A stretch of 64,000 nt of DNA from Clostridiales bacterium (GTDB taxonomy: Bacteria; Bacillota; Clostridia; Lachnospirales; Lachnospiraceae), in the NCBI GenBank assembly GCA_020859985.1, contig JAJBVD010000030.1, positions 1 through 64,000 on the forward strand, given 5' to 3'. The translations under genes and the position numbers were made by a program. Below the pieces are notes generated by a model, which saw only the letters and a list, made by a program, of their open reading frames with translations, had not been told where the DNA came from and did no database searches. Below, in pieces: positions 24,291-34,049 of this stretch (positions are counted from its first letter, which is position 1; each line of letters begins with the position of its first letter).

Positions 24291-26609
24291 TCAGCTCACT
24301 TCGCTAAACGTAATACCGGAATACTCAATCTTGCTCGTCACCTCACCGGTACTCTCATCGAGCAGGTACACATAAGCGATCCCGGTGGTAACGCCCGTCT
24401 CTCCCGTTACCTGCAGCAGGTACGGGAATGTCGTCGTTCCCTCAAACACGGTCGTCTCCGTGCCGTTCTGATACAACGTGATCCGTACCGGCTGTCCTGT
24501 GTATCCGGACGGAGCAGTCAGCGATGCGTTACACTGCCAGGTGCTGCCCGTTGTCGACGTTGTAGTCTCCGAAGTCGTTGAAGCAGTACCAGAAGACGTC
24601 GTACCGGACGTGGTCGATGTTCCACTGTCAATCGTGATATTGTCGTCATCGTCCGTCGTATCAGATGATGTCGACGTGCCGGTGCTGATATAGATCGTAA
24701 CAGTGCTTCCCGCCGGCACCTGACCATCTGTATCCTGTGCACTGGTACGCGTTACCATGCCCTCGCTGATCGTATCACTGGACTCATAAGCATAAGCTGC
24801 GGTCAGTCCCAGCATTGAGAGAGCTTCTTCCGCCCGCTCCACAGTATATCCGGTCAGATCCCACAGAGTCTTATACTCTGTTACCGTCTCCTCTGTTTCG
24901 CTCTCCGTCTCCTGTACGCCCAGGCTGACAAAAATGATAATCGTATCTCCTTCGCGCACTGTCTCGCCTGCTTCCGGATCGGTCGAAATCACGTAGCCGC
25001 TCGTCACCGTATCACTGTACTGTGTCCGGTCAACGGAATATTTCAGTCCCCGCGTGATCAGCAGCGCCTCCGCCTGTGAAAGCTCCATATTGCTGATGTC
25101 ATCCAGCGCAAACGATGCAGCCGTTTCGGATTCACTCTCGCTCTCGCTTGCCGTCTCGGATTCACTTTCACTCTCCGTCTGCTCTTCGGTCGCATTCTCA
25201 ATGACGATGCTGTCATCGCCCGAGTCTGATTTTTTTGAAGAAAAATTCACCACACCCAGTGCATTCGCAAGCAATGCAAGAAAAACAAAACCGACCACAA
25301 CCGCTATAACGATGCCGCCCAGAGTCACTGCCTTTTCCAGCTTCGGATTCAGCTCGCCGTCCGTGTCGTCTTCCTTTTTCTTCCTGTTCCGGACCGGTTC
25401 AAAGCTTTCTTCCAGATGGTAGCTCTCCTCCTCGTCCGAATCCCCGTATTCCTCCGATTCGTCATACGAGCCCAGATAAGAGGGATCGCTGATATCGTCC
25501 TCGCCATAGCCCGTATTCCAGCGTGTCCCGTCATAATTGTCGTAAAAGCTCTCCTGATGGCCGGCCGTGACATCCTGATACTGACTTTTCTGATAGTAGC
25601 TGCCCGGCTGGTAGGCGCGGTTCTGCACAGAACCTGTCTCCTGAGGCTGCAGGTTCGCTGCGCCCACATCCAGAGTCTCATCATAAGATGGCATGCGCTG
25701 CTCTGTCTTAATCTGCTCCAGCTCCTCTTTGGACATCACGATGGTCTGCGAAGTACGGTCTGTCACCTGCCAGGTCACAAAATCCCCTTCCGGATTAACC
25801 AGGGACTCTCTTAAATCCCGGATCAGCTCCGTCATATTCGGATAACGCCGATCCGGACTCTTTTGCGTACACTTCAGTACGATCTGATTCGTGGAAAACG
25901 GGATCTCCGGCACTTCCTCTCTGGGACCATGCATCTCATCCTGCAGATGATGGAGCGCTACTGCGACCGCCGTATCGCCGTCAAACGGGACATGACCGGT
26001 CAGCATTTCATACAATGTAATGCCAAGTGAATAAATGTCGCTCTTCTCATCACTGTATCCGCCTCTGGCCTGCTCCGGTGAGCTGTAATGCACCGAGCCC
26101 ATCACGCCGGAGGTCATGGTATTCGAAGAAGCCGCCCGCGCGATACCAAAGTCTGCCACCTTTACCTTTCCGTCAGTGGAGATCATGATATTCTGCGGCT
26201 TAATGTCGCGGTGAATAATGCCATTATTGTGTGCTGCCTCCAAGCCTGCGCAGATCTGCAGCGCAATACTGGTGGCCTCACGGACCGAGAGCCTCCCCTT
26301 ATCCGCGATGTAATCCTTGAGCGTGATCCCTTCTACCAGCTCCATCACGATATAATTGATGCCCGCTTCTTCACCCTCATCATATATATTGACGATATTC
26401 CCGTGGGCAAGCCCGGCAGCCGCCTGTGCCTCCGCCCGGAACTTGGATGTAAAAATCTTATCCTCCCGAAATTCCTTCTTCAGCACTTTGACAGCCACAA
26501 AGCGGTTCAGCTTATGGTCTAAGGCCTTATACACATCAGCCATACCGCCCGAACCGATCCTCGAGACGATCTCGTATCTGTTCTGAATAAACATCCCTGA
26601 ACTTAACAT
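24291..26609 (-). CDS. pknB: PASTA-domain serine/threonine protein kinase PknB/PrkC
   Basis: A 772-residue membrane kinase. The kinase domain spans about residues 10-270 with Gly-rich loop IGSGGMADVY, Lys41, catalytic HRDIKPQN (133-140) and DFG (153-155). A long juxtamembrane linker rich in Gln/Tyr/Asp/Glu (about 290-425) precedes the membrane helix (428-452). Outside are a Ser-Glu repeat stretch (478-498), two PASTA domains (about 500-565 and 580-645), a Ser/Thr/Asp linker and a C-terminal beta-rich domain (690-772). PASTA domains bind muropeptides or lipid II in relatives. stp lies directly upstream, rsgA downstream, the conserved Bacillota trio. It starts at ATG 26609 without clear ambiguity. 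Confidence 0.95.
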   Translation of the reverse strand: MLSSGMFIQNRYEIVSRIGSGGMADVYKALDHKLNRFVAVKVLKKEFREDKIFTSKFRAEAQAAAGLAHGNIVNIYDEGEEAGINYIVMELVEGITLKDYIADKGRLSVREATSIALQICAGLEAAHNNGIIHRDIKPQNIMISTDGKVKVADFGIARAASSNTMTSGVMGSVHYSSPEQARGGYSDEKSDIYSLGITLYEMLTGHVPFDGDTAVAVALHHLQDEMHGPREEVPEIPFSTNQIVLKCTQKSPDRRYPNMTELIRDLRESLVNPEGDFVTWQVTDRTSQTIVMSKEELEQIKTEQRMPSYDETLDVGAANLQPQETGSVQNRAYQPGSYYQKSQYQDVTAGHQESFYDNYDGTRWNTGYGEDDISDPSYLGSYDESEEYGDSDEEESYHLEESFEPVRNRKKKEDDTDGELNPKLEKAVTLGGIVIAVVVGFVFLALLANALGVVNFSSKKSDSGDDSIVIENATEEQTESESESETASESESESETAASFALDDISNMELSQAEALLITRGLKYSVDRTQYSDTVTSGYVISTDPEAGETVREGDTIIIFVSLGVQETESETEETVTEYKTLWDLTGYTVERAEEALSMLGLTAAYAYESSDTISEGMVTRTSAQDTDGQVPAGSTVTIYISTGTSTSSDTTDDDDNITIDSGTSTTSGTTSSGTASTTSETTTSTTGSTWQCNASLTAPSGYTGQPVRITLYQNGTETTVFEGTTTFPYLLQVTGETGVTTGIAYVYLLDESTGEVTSKIEYSGITFSEVS

Positions 26610-26652
26610 ATCTTTTTCCCCATTAAAACTTTTCCTTTTGCGTCACCCGCTT

Positions 26653-27372
26653 TCAGACTGCGGCAAGGACAACAGAAATATTGTCTTTTCCCCCGTTTTT
26701 ATTCGCTTCATTTACCAGGTAGCGCGCCGCCTCCCTGGGTGAAGGGTACTTTCTGATAATCTGCAGGATCTCCGAATCCTCAACCATATTGGTGAGGCCG
26801 TCGGAGCAAAGCAGAATAAAATCTCCCTCCTCCAGCTTCACATCAAAGAAATCGATACGCACCGGAGCCTTGACGCCGACCGCCCGCGTGATCACATTCT
26901 TATCCGGATGACTGCGCGCATCTTTGCGCTGCAGCTCCCCCATCCGGACCATCTCTTCTACCAGAGAATGATCTCTTGTGATCTGTGCGATCTCCTGATC
27001 GATGAGGTAAAGCCTGCTGTCCCCGACATTGGCGACATAGAGGTATCCGTCCACAATCGAGGCAGCAACCACTGTCGTTCCCATGCCTTCCAGGGAACGG
27101 TCTGAAGCCGCCTTTTCGATCACCCGCTCATTCGCAAAATGAATCGCCTCAGACAAAAGCGGGATCGGACGCTTATCCTGCGCCTGCTCCAGATATTCCA
27201 CGATCGACTCCACCGTACACCGGGAAGCCATGTCTCCTCCGTTATGTCCCCCCATCCCGTCGGCGACGATCATCAGATTCGGCAGATTGCCGACCGGCTG
27301 CTCCGACGCATAGATAAAATCCTGATTGGAGGAACGCTTCCTGCCGATGTCTGTGACACTGTAAACCCTCAT
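26653..27372 (-). CDS. stp: PP2C-type protein phosphatase Stp/PrpC
   Basis: A 239-residue metal-dependent phosphatase that reverses PknB phosphorylation. PPM motifs: TDIGRKRSSNQDF with the first metal Asp/Asn region, VADGMGGHNGGDMAS, GMGTTVVAA, VANVGDSRLYL, LLCSDGLTNMV and GGKDNISVVL. The start MRVYSVTDIG (ATG 27372) was preferred over the ATG at 27393, since the family begins at this point and AAGG-type purines precede it. It lies between rlmN and pknB with short spacers, in one transcription unit. Confidence 0.95.
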   Translation of the reverse strand: MRVYSVTDIGRKRSSNQDFIYASEQPVGNLPNLMIVADGMGGHNGGDMASRCTVESIVEYLEQAQDKRPIPLLSEAIHFANERVIEKAASDRSLEGMGTTVVAASIVDGYLYVANVGDSRLYLIDQEIAQITRDHSLVEEMVRMGELQRKDARSHPDKNVITRAVGVKAPVRIDFFDVKLEEGDFILLCSDGLTNMVEDSEILQIIRKYPSPREAARYLVNEANKNGGKDNISVVLAAV

Positions 27373-27413
27373 ATTCCCTTGTCCTTTCTCCATGCCCCTC
27401 TTAAATCACATAT

Positions 27414-28478
27414 TTAACAGACGGCATCAGGGCCCGCCTGCTTATGCTTATCCAGATATCCCTTGCGGAGCTGACCGCACGCGCCCGCGATGTCACGCCC
27501 CATCTCTCTCCTTATAGTAACAGTTTTCCCACAATTTTCAAGAACATTTTTAAATGCAAGGACTCCGCTGCGTCCTGGCTGCGTATAGTTTCGCTCCGAC
27601 ACCGGATTGACCGGAATCAGATTGATATGGCAATTCATGCCGCCAAGGAGCCGTGCCAGCTCCCGGGCATCCTCCACAGAAGCATTTACCCCGTCCACAA
27701 GGCTGTACTCAAAGGTCATCCTCCTGCCAGTCTGTTCAAAATAATACCGGCATGCGTCAAGCACCTCACTGATATCATATTTATACGCGACCGGCATCAG
27801 TTCCATGCGTTTTTTCTGTGACGGAGCGTGCAATGACAGTGCAAGTGTTATCTGAAGCTTTTCATCCGCAAGCTTCCGAATCTGTTCCGTCAGGCCGCAG
27901 GTCGATACCGTAATATTTCTCTGGCTGATGTGCAGCCCGTTTTCGTCCGTCAAAAGCTTCAGAAAGCGGAGCAGATTGTCGTAATTATCGAGCGGTTCCC
28001 CGGTGCCCATAACCACAACGTGAGAGACTCTCTCCCCGGTCAGCTTCTGTATCGCATACACCTGATCAAGCATTTCGGAGGGCAGAAGGTTTCTTGTGAG
28101 TCCGCCGATCGTTGATGCGCAGAAGCGGCAGCCCATGCGGCACCCCGCCTGAGAGGAGATACAGACCGAATTCCCGAACTGATAGCGCATCAGCACGCTC
28201 TCGATCACATTGCCGTCCGCAAGGCCAAACAGATATTTTTCAGTGCCGTCCAGCTTTGATATGCGGCGGTCCACAAGAGTATGCGATGTGTAACCGTATT
28301 GTTCACGCAATGTCTCCCGAAGTGCTTTTGGCAGATTGGTCATTTCATCATAATCACGCGCAAGCTTCTGATGCATCCACTGGTACAGCTGCCCGGCGCG
28401 AAATGGCTTCTCACCAAGCGCCGTGATTTCTGCGGTGAGTTCTTCCCTGGTCAGAGATTTTAAATCTGTCTTCATCAT
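27414..28478 (-). CDS. rlmN: 23S rRNA (adenine(2503)-C2)-methyltransferase RlmN
   Basis: A 354-residue radical-SAM enzyme that methylates A2503 of 23S rRNA and A37 of some tRNAs. The [4Fe-4S] motif is CRMGCRFC (CX3CX2C), preceded by SSQAG. GTGEPLDNYDNLLRFL binds SAM, and the C-terminal Cys of GRDIAGACGQL is the methyl-carrying residue in the family. Its ATG overlaps the rsmB stop by 4 nt, indicating coupling. Confidence 0.96.
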   Translation of the reverse strand: MMKTDLKSLTREELTAEITALGEKPFRAGQLYQWMHQKLARDYDEMTNLPKALRETLREQYGYTSHTLVDRRISKLDGTEKYLFGLADGNVIESVLMRYQFGNSVCISSQAGCRMGCRFCASTIGGLTRNLLPSEMLDQVYAIQKLTGERVSHVVVMGTGEPLDNYDNLLRFLKLLTDENGLHISQRNITVSTCGLTEQIRKLADEKLQITLALSLHAPSQKKRMELMPVAYKYDISEVLDACRYYFEQTGRRMTFEYSLVDGVNASVEDARELARLLGGMNCHINLIPVNPVSERNYTQPGRSGVLAFKNVLENCGKTVTIRREMGRDIAGACGQLRKGYLDKHKQAGPDAVC

Positions 28479-29830
28479 TGTATTCTTCTCAGCCTCGCGA
28501 TAAAGAAGCCATCCGACTGGTGAACCCCCGGCAGCAGCTGAATGTAGCCGCCCGCCGTCGTCCGGCTTTTCAGTTCGTCGCAGATATATGGATCAATGTT
28601 CTCCAGACGGAACGGAAAATTCTCCAGGAACCATTTGATGTTGTACTGATTCTCATCCGCACCGATCGTGCAGGTACTGTAAATCAGGGTGCCGCCTGGA
28701 CGGACATAATCCTGCACATTATAGAGGATCCGGCGCTGCAGCCGGATAATATCCTGCTGCTGCTTTTCAGACATTTTATATTTGATATCCTGTTTTTTCC
28801 GAATGACGCCAAGGCCGGAGCACGGAACATCTGCCAGCACGATATCCGCCTTTCCTCTGGATTCTTCATCCGGCACCGTCGCGTCCATCCTCATCGCGCG
28901 AATGTTGATCGCACCGGTGCGCTCGATATTTTCCTGCATCAGCTGCACCTTGCGCTCGGAAATATCACGCGCTTCAACATAACCGCTGCCCATCAGCTTA
29001 TCCGCGATATGCAGGCTCTTTCCTCCGGGAGCCGCGCAGACATCAATGCAGTAATCTCCCCAGTTCACTGCGGCGATCTCTGCCACCAGCATGGAACTGA
29101 CATCCTGCACCTGTATCCAGCCCTTCCGGAACGCGCTCACTGCTCCGATGTAGTTATAATCCGAAATCTCCAGCGCATAGTCCAGATAAGGATGCTGTTT
29201 TACCGTGATTCCCTGAGAAACCAGATCACGGACAATTTCCTCCTTTGAAGCTTTTGCAAGATTGCAGCGCACAGTCGTACCCCTGGTCATATGAGAATCG
29301 CGGCACATTTTTTCCGTCGCCTCATAGCCAAACTGCGCCACCCATTTGTTCATCATCCAGATTGGAAAAGAATATTTCACAGAAAGGTAATGCAATGGCT
29401 CCTGCTCCTGATCCGGATAGCGAACCTGTGAAAGACGGCGTGCGGTATTGCGCAATACCCCGTTGACGAAGCCTTTGAGATTATAAAAGCCTTTTTTCTG
29501 CGCCAGCTTTACCGCTTCGTTGCAGACCGCGGAATCCGGTACGCTGTCCATGTATTTGAGCTGATAGACCGACATTCTCAGCAGATTGCGTATCAGCGGC
29601 TTCATATTATAGACCGGTACATTTGAAAACTGCTCAATAATATAATCGATCTGTATCATATGTTCCAGCGTACCCTCGACAACCCGTGTCAAAAATGCCC
29701 GGTCCCGCTTTTCCAGATACTGGTATTTTTCCAGCGTCTCGCGCAGGACCACGTGGCTGTACGCTTCTTCCTCGGTAATCTCCATCATCATACCAAGGGC
29801 GATTTCCCGTAAATTCACCGGTTTTGTCAT
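28475..29830 (-). CDS. rsmB: 16S rRNA (cytosine(967)-C5)-methyltransferase RsmB
   Basis: A 451-residue enzyme. The N-terminal NusB-like RNA-binding domain (about residues 1-140, LREIALGMMMEI, FLTRVVEGTL) is followed by the SAM domain with DVCAAPGGKSLHIAD, the catalytic Cys motifs DVPCSGLGVIRKKQD and YSTCTIGADENQ. The two Cys residues are the nucleophile and release residues of m5C methyltransferases. It is coupled to rlmN downstream and lies 96 nt after fmt. Confidence 0.95.
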   Translation of the reverse strand: MTKPVNLREIALGMMMEITEEEAYSHVVLRETLEKYQYLEKRDRAFLTRVVEGTLEHMIQIDYIIEQFSNVPVYNMKPLIRNLLRMSVYQLKYMDSVPDSAVCNEAVKLAQKKGFYNLKGFVNGVLRNTARRLSQVRYPDQEQEPLHYLSVKYSFPIWMMNKWVAQFGYEATEKMCRDSHMTRGTTVRCNLAKASKEEIVRDLVSQGITVKQHPYLDYALEISDYNYIGAVSAFRKGWIQVQDVSSMLVAEIAAVNWGDYCIDVCAAPGGKSLHIADKLMGSGYVEARDISERKVQLMQENIERTGAINIRAMRMDATVPDEESRGKADIVLADVPCSGLGVIRKKQDIKYKMSEKQQQDIIRLQRRILYNVQDYVRPGGTLIYSTCTIGADENQYNIKWFLENFPFRLENIDPYICDELKSRTTAGGYIQLLPGVHQSDGFFIARLRRIQ

Positions 29831-29926
29831 CTGCGTCGTCTCCCCTCCCGTCGCCTATTCTGTTCCAACTCTCATCTATTCTGAGGCAAATGCTTTAGAG
29901 TTTCCGTTGAAAACAGAAGGTTCTTC

Positions 29927-30937
29927 TCAATTATCTTCCCCGAATCTCTCCCCGATCTCAACCGGATATCCCCGCAGAAAAGCTCCGATATCCATCCGCT
30001 TCTTTCCTTCCGGCTGCAGCTCCCGAATGGAAAGCGCGCCATCTCCGGTCTGGACGCAAAGCGACGATTTTGTGACCGCGCATACCGTGCCCGGCGCAGC
30101 GTCCTTCATCTCTGCTGAAATCTCCATCGTTGCTGCAGTTTGGGTCTGCGCTGCAGGCGCTCCGAGACTGTTTTCCACAGTCTCCGCCCTCCAGATCTTC
30201 AGCGTCTTTCCGCGAAACCTTGTCCAGGCTCCCGGCCATGGATCCACGCCGCGAATCCGGCACTCCACCTGACGGGCGCTCTTTCCCCAATCAAGATGGC
30301 CGTCCTCCTTCGTGAGCATGGCAGCGTACGCAGTCGGACTTTCCGCCGGCTGTTTTTCAAACTGCGCCGTGCCATCCTCCAGCTTATCCAAAGTCCTAAG
30401 CAGCAGCTGCGCACCCACAGAGCTTAGCTTTTCAAACAGGCTGCCGCCGGTCTCATCTTTATCCAGTGGTACGGTTTCCTTTAAGATCATATCCCCGGTG
30501 TCCAGACCTGCATCCATGCGCATCGTGGTCACGCCGGATTCCTTTTCCCCGTCGATCACCGCCCACTGGATAGGCGCGGCTCCGCGGTATTTCGGAAGCA
30601 GGGAAGCGTGGACATTGATACAGCCATATTCCGGCAGATCCAGAATCGTCTGCGGGATAATCTGTCCGAACGCTACCACCACGATCACATCCGGATTCAA
30701 TTCCTTTAACACATCCAGCCACTGCGGCTCCCGTATCTTCACAGGCTGATACACCGGAATGCCCGCTGCCACAGCCGCCGCCTTCACCGGCGTCATCTGC
30801 AGTTCCTTCTTACGTCCTTTTGGCTTATCCGGCTGGGAAAACACCGCCTGTACCCGGTATTTATCTGAATCAATCAGAGCATTTAATGTACCCACCGCAA
30901 AGTCCGGCGTTCCCATAAAAACTACATTTCGCAGCAT
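29927..30937 (-). CDS. fmt: Methionyl-tRNA formyltransferase
   Basis: A 336-residue enzyme that formylates initiator Met-tRNA using 10-formyl-THF. The N-terminal fold starts VVFMGTPDFAV; the catalytic Asn-His-Ser motif is NVHASLLPKYRGAAPIQWA, with MDAGLDTGDM following. The C-terminal OB domain contains RGVDPWPGAWT. A stretch of about 25 Ala/Gln/Thr-rich residues (about 252-276) in the C-terminal domain is longer than usual. It precedes rsmB and follows def in the priA-def-fmt order. Confidence 0.95.
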   Translation of the reverse strand: MLRNVVFMGTPDFAVGTLNALIDSDKYRVQAVFSQPDKPKGRKKELQMTPVKAAAVAAGIPVYQPVKIREPQWLDVLKELNPDVIVVVAFGQIIPQTILDLPEYGCINVHASLLPKYRGAAPIQWAVIDGEKESGVTTMRMDAGLDTGDMILKETVPLDKDETGGSLFEKLSSVGAQLLLRTLDKLEDGTAQFEKQPAESPTAYAAMLTKEDGHLDWGKSARQVECRIRGVDPWPGAWTRFRGKTLKIWRAETVENSLGAPAAQTQTAATMEISAEMKDAAPGTVCAVTKSSLCVQTGDGALSIRELQPEGKKRMDIGAFLRGYPVEIGERFGEDN

Positions 30938-30968
30938 CTGTACTCACCTCAGTCTTCTACAATGCCCG

Positions 30969-31592
30969 TCATTCTTCTCCATCTGTCACATCGAACAGAT
31001 CTCCCTCAACCTTCTCGACATACATGATGCCTTCCAGATGGTCGCACTCATGACAAATAGCACGCGCAAGCAGGCCTTTGCCCTCGATTATGACTTCCTT
31101 CATATTCTCATCCAGCGCCTTTACCTTCACATACTCCGGGCGCGTTACATTGCCGGCCTGTCCCGGCAGGCTTAAGCAGCCTTCCTGTCCCGTCTGCTCC
31201 CCCGCTGTCTCCAGAATCTCCGGATTGATCAGCACGTACGGACCGCCCTGACTGACCGCGGCACTCGCGTCTGCACTTACGTTCGCACCTTCATCTGTGC
31301 TCTCATTTGTACACCCACCGGCGCTGATATCTGTATTTTCATCCGCGTTTTCCGTCACGACTCCTTCCATATTCTCGCCGTCAGCGTCGTCTTCCGCTCC
31401 GCTGACATCGATCACCACGATCCTCTTCAGGATGCCCACCTGCGGCGCAGCCAGACCGACGCCGTTTGCCTCATACATCGTATCCAGCATATCGCGGATC
31501 AAAAGCTTTGTGCGCGGTGTCATCATCTGCACCGGACGGCATTTCTTTTTCAGGATCTCGTCCCCGTAAATTCTGATATTTCTCAACGCCAT
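30969..31592 (-). CDS. def: Peptide deformylase (with acidic insertion)
   Basis: A 207-residue metalloenzyme that removes N-formyl from nascent proteins. Its three motifs are intact: [10 protein letters not shown] (44-53), EGCLSLPG (137-144, metal Cys) and HECDHLEG (181-188, metal His and catalytic Glu). Relatives have about 150-170 residues; the excess is an Ala/Asp/Glu/Asn/Ser-rich insertion at about residues 66-116 between two beta strands, away from the active site. It lies between priA and fmt. Confidence 0.94.
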   Translation of the reverse strand: MALRNIRIYGDEILKKKCRPVQMMTPRTKLLIRDMLDTMYEANGVGLAAPQVGILKRIVVIDVSGAEDDADGENMEGVVTENADENTDISAGGCTNESTDEGANVSADASAAVSQGGPYVLINPEILETAGEQTGQEGCLSLPGQAGNVTRPEYVKVKALDENMKEVIIEGKGLLARAICHECDHLEGIMYVEKVEGDLFDVTDGEE

Positions 31593-31601
31593 TTTCGCTT
31601 C

Positions 31602-34049
31602 CTACCTTTCAAAGTTAATATTTATATTGGAAAAGCCGCTGTTCATCCCGATATACTGCTCCATATAATTTTTCATCGATGTCAGTGCTTTTTCATCCTT
31701 ATGCCGAATGTAAAAAACCATACGGTAAATGTCATTCACCTTTGCAATCGCCTCATCCGCCGGTCCCATCATGACAGCGTGACATTTCTCCGCCAATCCC
31801 TTAGCGAACCGCGCCAGATATGAAACCGCCTGCGTCAGGCGTTCCTTATCTCCAGAAGCACAGTGAACACTCATCAGCGAACCGACCGGCGGATAACCGG
31901 ATAATGAGCGATATTCGATCTCCTGCTCATAAAACGGCTCATAAGTCTGCGCCGCCGCACAGCTGATCGCATAATGCTCAGGCCGATACGTCTGGATCAC
32001 CACTTCCCCCGGTACCTCCCCGCGCCCGGCCCGGCCGGCTGCCTGCGCGAGCAGCTGATAGGTCCGCTCCGCTGCGCGAAAATCACTGCTGTTCAGAGAA
32101 AGGTCAGCGGCCAGCGCTCCGACCAGCGCCACCTGCGGAAAGTCATGCCCCTTCACGATCATCTGTGTACCGATCAGGATATCCGCTTCGTGTCTGCCAA
32201 ATGCGCGAAGGATTTCTGCGTGCCCATCCTTTCCGCGGGTTGTATCCGCATCCATTCGCAGGATCCGTGCCCCCGGAAATGCCGCAGCCACCACCGTTTC
32301 AATCTGCTGCGTGCCTGCCTTGAAGCCGCCAATAAACGGAGATCCGCACTTCGGACACTTACTCATGACCGGCTCCTCATAGCCGCAGTAGTGGCAGATC
32401 AGGCGTCCTCCCTGGGTACTTCCACGAGCGCCGGTGAAACGCGAAGCGTTTTCTGCATCAACGGCGCGATCTACCCCCGAGCGATGCGAGGGGGCACTTC
32501 CACGATGCAGGGAAAGCGAAACGTCGCAATGCGGGCATTTTACCACATGACCGCAGGAACGGCAAGAGTAAAACCCGGCATAGCCTCTGCGGTTCAAAAA
32601 CAGCATGCTCTGCTGCCCCTGTTCCAGAACCGCATGCATTTTTTCCACCAGAGGGCGGCTCAAAATCGAGCTGTTGCCATCCCGAAGTTCCTTTCGCATA
32701 TCCACGACAGAAACCGCTGCCAGCTGTGACCCGGTCGCCCGATGCTCCATCTTAAGCAGACGGCTCACCCCCTGCGTCGCAGCATAATAGGATTCGAGCG
32801 ACGGGGTTGCCGAACCCAGCACCAGAGTTGCTCCTTCCAGCGCCGCCCGTTTGCGCGCGACCTCCCGTGCGTCGTAACGCGGCATCGTCTCACTTTTATA
32901 AGAAGGCTCATGCTCCTCGTCGATAATAATCAGTCCCAGATGTTCAAACGGCGTAAACAGCGCGGAACGCGGGCCGATCATCACATCAATGTCCCCCGCT
33001 TTTGCCCGCTCAAACTGATCGTACCGTTCCGCCTGTGACAATCTGGAATGCAGAATGGAAATCCGGTCTCCAAACGCGTGGTAGAAGCGAACGACGTTCT
33101 GATAAGTCAGTGAAATCTCCGGAATCAGCAGAATAGCCTGCTGCCCGCGCGCAATCGTCTTCGCGATCAGCTCCATATAAACGGCAGTCTTGCCGCTGCC
33201 CGTCACACCGTGGATGAGGAACTCATTCCGAAAACTTCCGCAAATCGCATCTACTACATTCTGCTGCTCCGCTGTCAGGGTAAAGCCTGTCACGGAATCA
33301 TGCATGCCATTTTCTGCCGTTAAAGATGTTGATACTTTCTCTTTCCAGACAAAATCTCTTTCATCTGCAGGCTTTTCTGCATTTATCGCTAAATCCGATT
33401 GTGTAAGCAGCTGTGAATTCGCTTTGTCTGTGCTCTGCATCTCTTCACGCAGCTGCTCCAGCACGGCCGGAGTCCGGTAGACCTGCTCCGACTCACAGCG
33501 GATGATTCCCATCTCCTCCATCGAGCGCAGCACCGGCTGCGTGATCCGTAAAGTACCTGTCACCGCCTCCTGCGGAAGAACCGGATCCTCTATCAGGGCC
33601 TCCAGAAGTCTCGCGCGTGCGGTCTGATGCTTTTTTCGAAGCTCTTCAAGCCTTATCTTTGCTTCATCAGGATCCAGAAGAAGCGCCACCCTTTTTTTCT
33701 TTTTCCGCGGAGCGCTGCTTCGAAATGGAAGCACAGTACGAAGTGCCTGTACTGTAGTTGACCCATAATAATCGCGCATCCAGAGCGCGAGAGCCGTTAA
33801 TTTGGACTCTGCGCCGCCAATACTGGTCACCCGCTGTCGGATGGTCTTCATCTTCTCCGGCGGACAGGCAGGGATGAGCGAAATCCGCAGCACATAGCCC
33901 TTCGTTATCCGGTCGCCGCGCCCGAACGGTATCTCCACCACATCGCCCGGCTCCAATGTGTCCGCCAATTCGTCCGGTATCCGGTATTGAAACGTCTGAT
34001 CCAGTTTGCCCAGTGAGATATCGATGATGATATCCGCATATAAAGTCAT
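31602..34049 (-). CDS. priA: Primosomal replication-restart helicase PriA (with two insertions)
   Basis: An 815-residue superfamily 2 helicase that reloads the replisome at collapsed forks. An N-terminal 3'-DNA-binding domain is followed by Walker A GVTGSGKT (281-288), DEEH (377-380), LGSATPSLES and two zinc-binding Cys pairs (CRSCG, CPHCD, CHYCG, CPKCG). Two regions exceed the family: about 201-252 (before the helicase core) and 517-548, which interrupts the zinc region between CPHCDVSL and ICHYCG. The second is encoded by DNA with a 14-bp imperfect direct repeat at its ends. It overlaps murE by 4 nt. Confidence 0.94.
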   Translation of the reverse strand: MTLYADIIIDISLGKLDQTFQYRIPDELADTLEPGDVVEIPFGRGDRITKGYVLRISLIPACPPEKMKTIRQRVTSIGGAESKLTALALWMRDYYGSTTVQALRTVLPFRSSAPRKKKKRVALLLDPDEAKIRLEELRKKHQTARARLLEALIEDPVLPQEAVTGTLRITQPVLRSMEEMGIIRCESEQVYRTPAVLEQLREEMQSTDKANSQLLTQSDLAINAEKPADERDFVWKEKVSTSLTAENGMHDSVTGFTLTAEQQNVVDAICGSFRNEFLIHGVTGSGKTAVYMELIAKTIARGQQAILLIPEISLTYQNVVRFYHAFGDRISILHSRLSQAERYDQFERAKAGDIDVMIGPRSALFTPFEHLGLIIIDEEHEPSYKSETMPRYDAREVARKRAALEGATLVLGSATPSLESYYAATQGVSRLLKMEHRATGSQLAAVSVVDMRKELRDGNSSILSRPLVEKMHAVLEQGQQSMLFLNRRGYAGFYSCRSCGHVVKCPHCDVSLSLHRGSAPSHRSGVDRAVDAENASRFTGARGSTQGGRLICHYCGYEEPVMSKCPKCGSPFIGGFKAGTQQIETVVAAAFPGARILRMDADTTRGKDGHAEILRAFGRHEADILIGTQMIVKGHDFPQVALVGALAADLSLNSSDFRAAERTYQLLAQAAGRAGRGEVPGEVVIQTYRPEHYAISCAAAQTYEPFYEQEIEYRSLSGYPPVGSLMSVHCASGDKERLTQAVSYLARFAKGLAEKCHAVMMGPADEAIAKVNDIYRMVFYIRHKDEKALTSMKNYMEQYIGMNSGFSNININFER
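32414..32505 (-). repeat. Insertion element inside priA with flanking direct repeats
   Basis: GGG.ACTTCCACGA occurs at 32414-32427 and 32492-32505 (13 of 14 identical), flanking about 64 bp. Inside are the hairpin AAACGC-GAA-GCGTTT (32437-32451) and the CCCCC...GGGGG arms (32474-32494). The segment 32446-32501 aligns with murD 10079-10135. It encodes extra PriA residues within 517-548. Confidence 0.55.
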
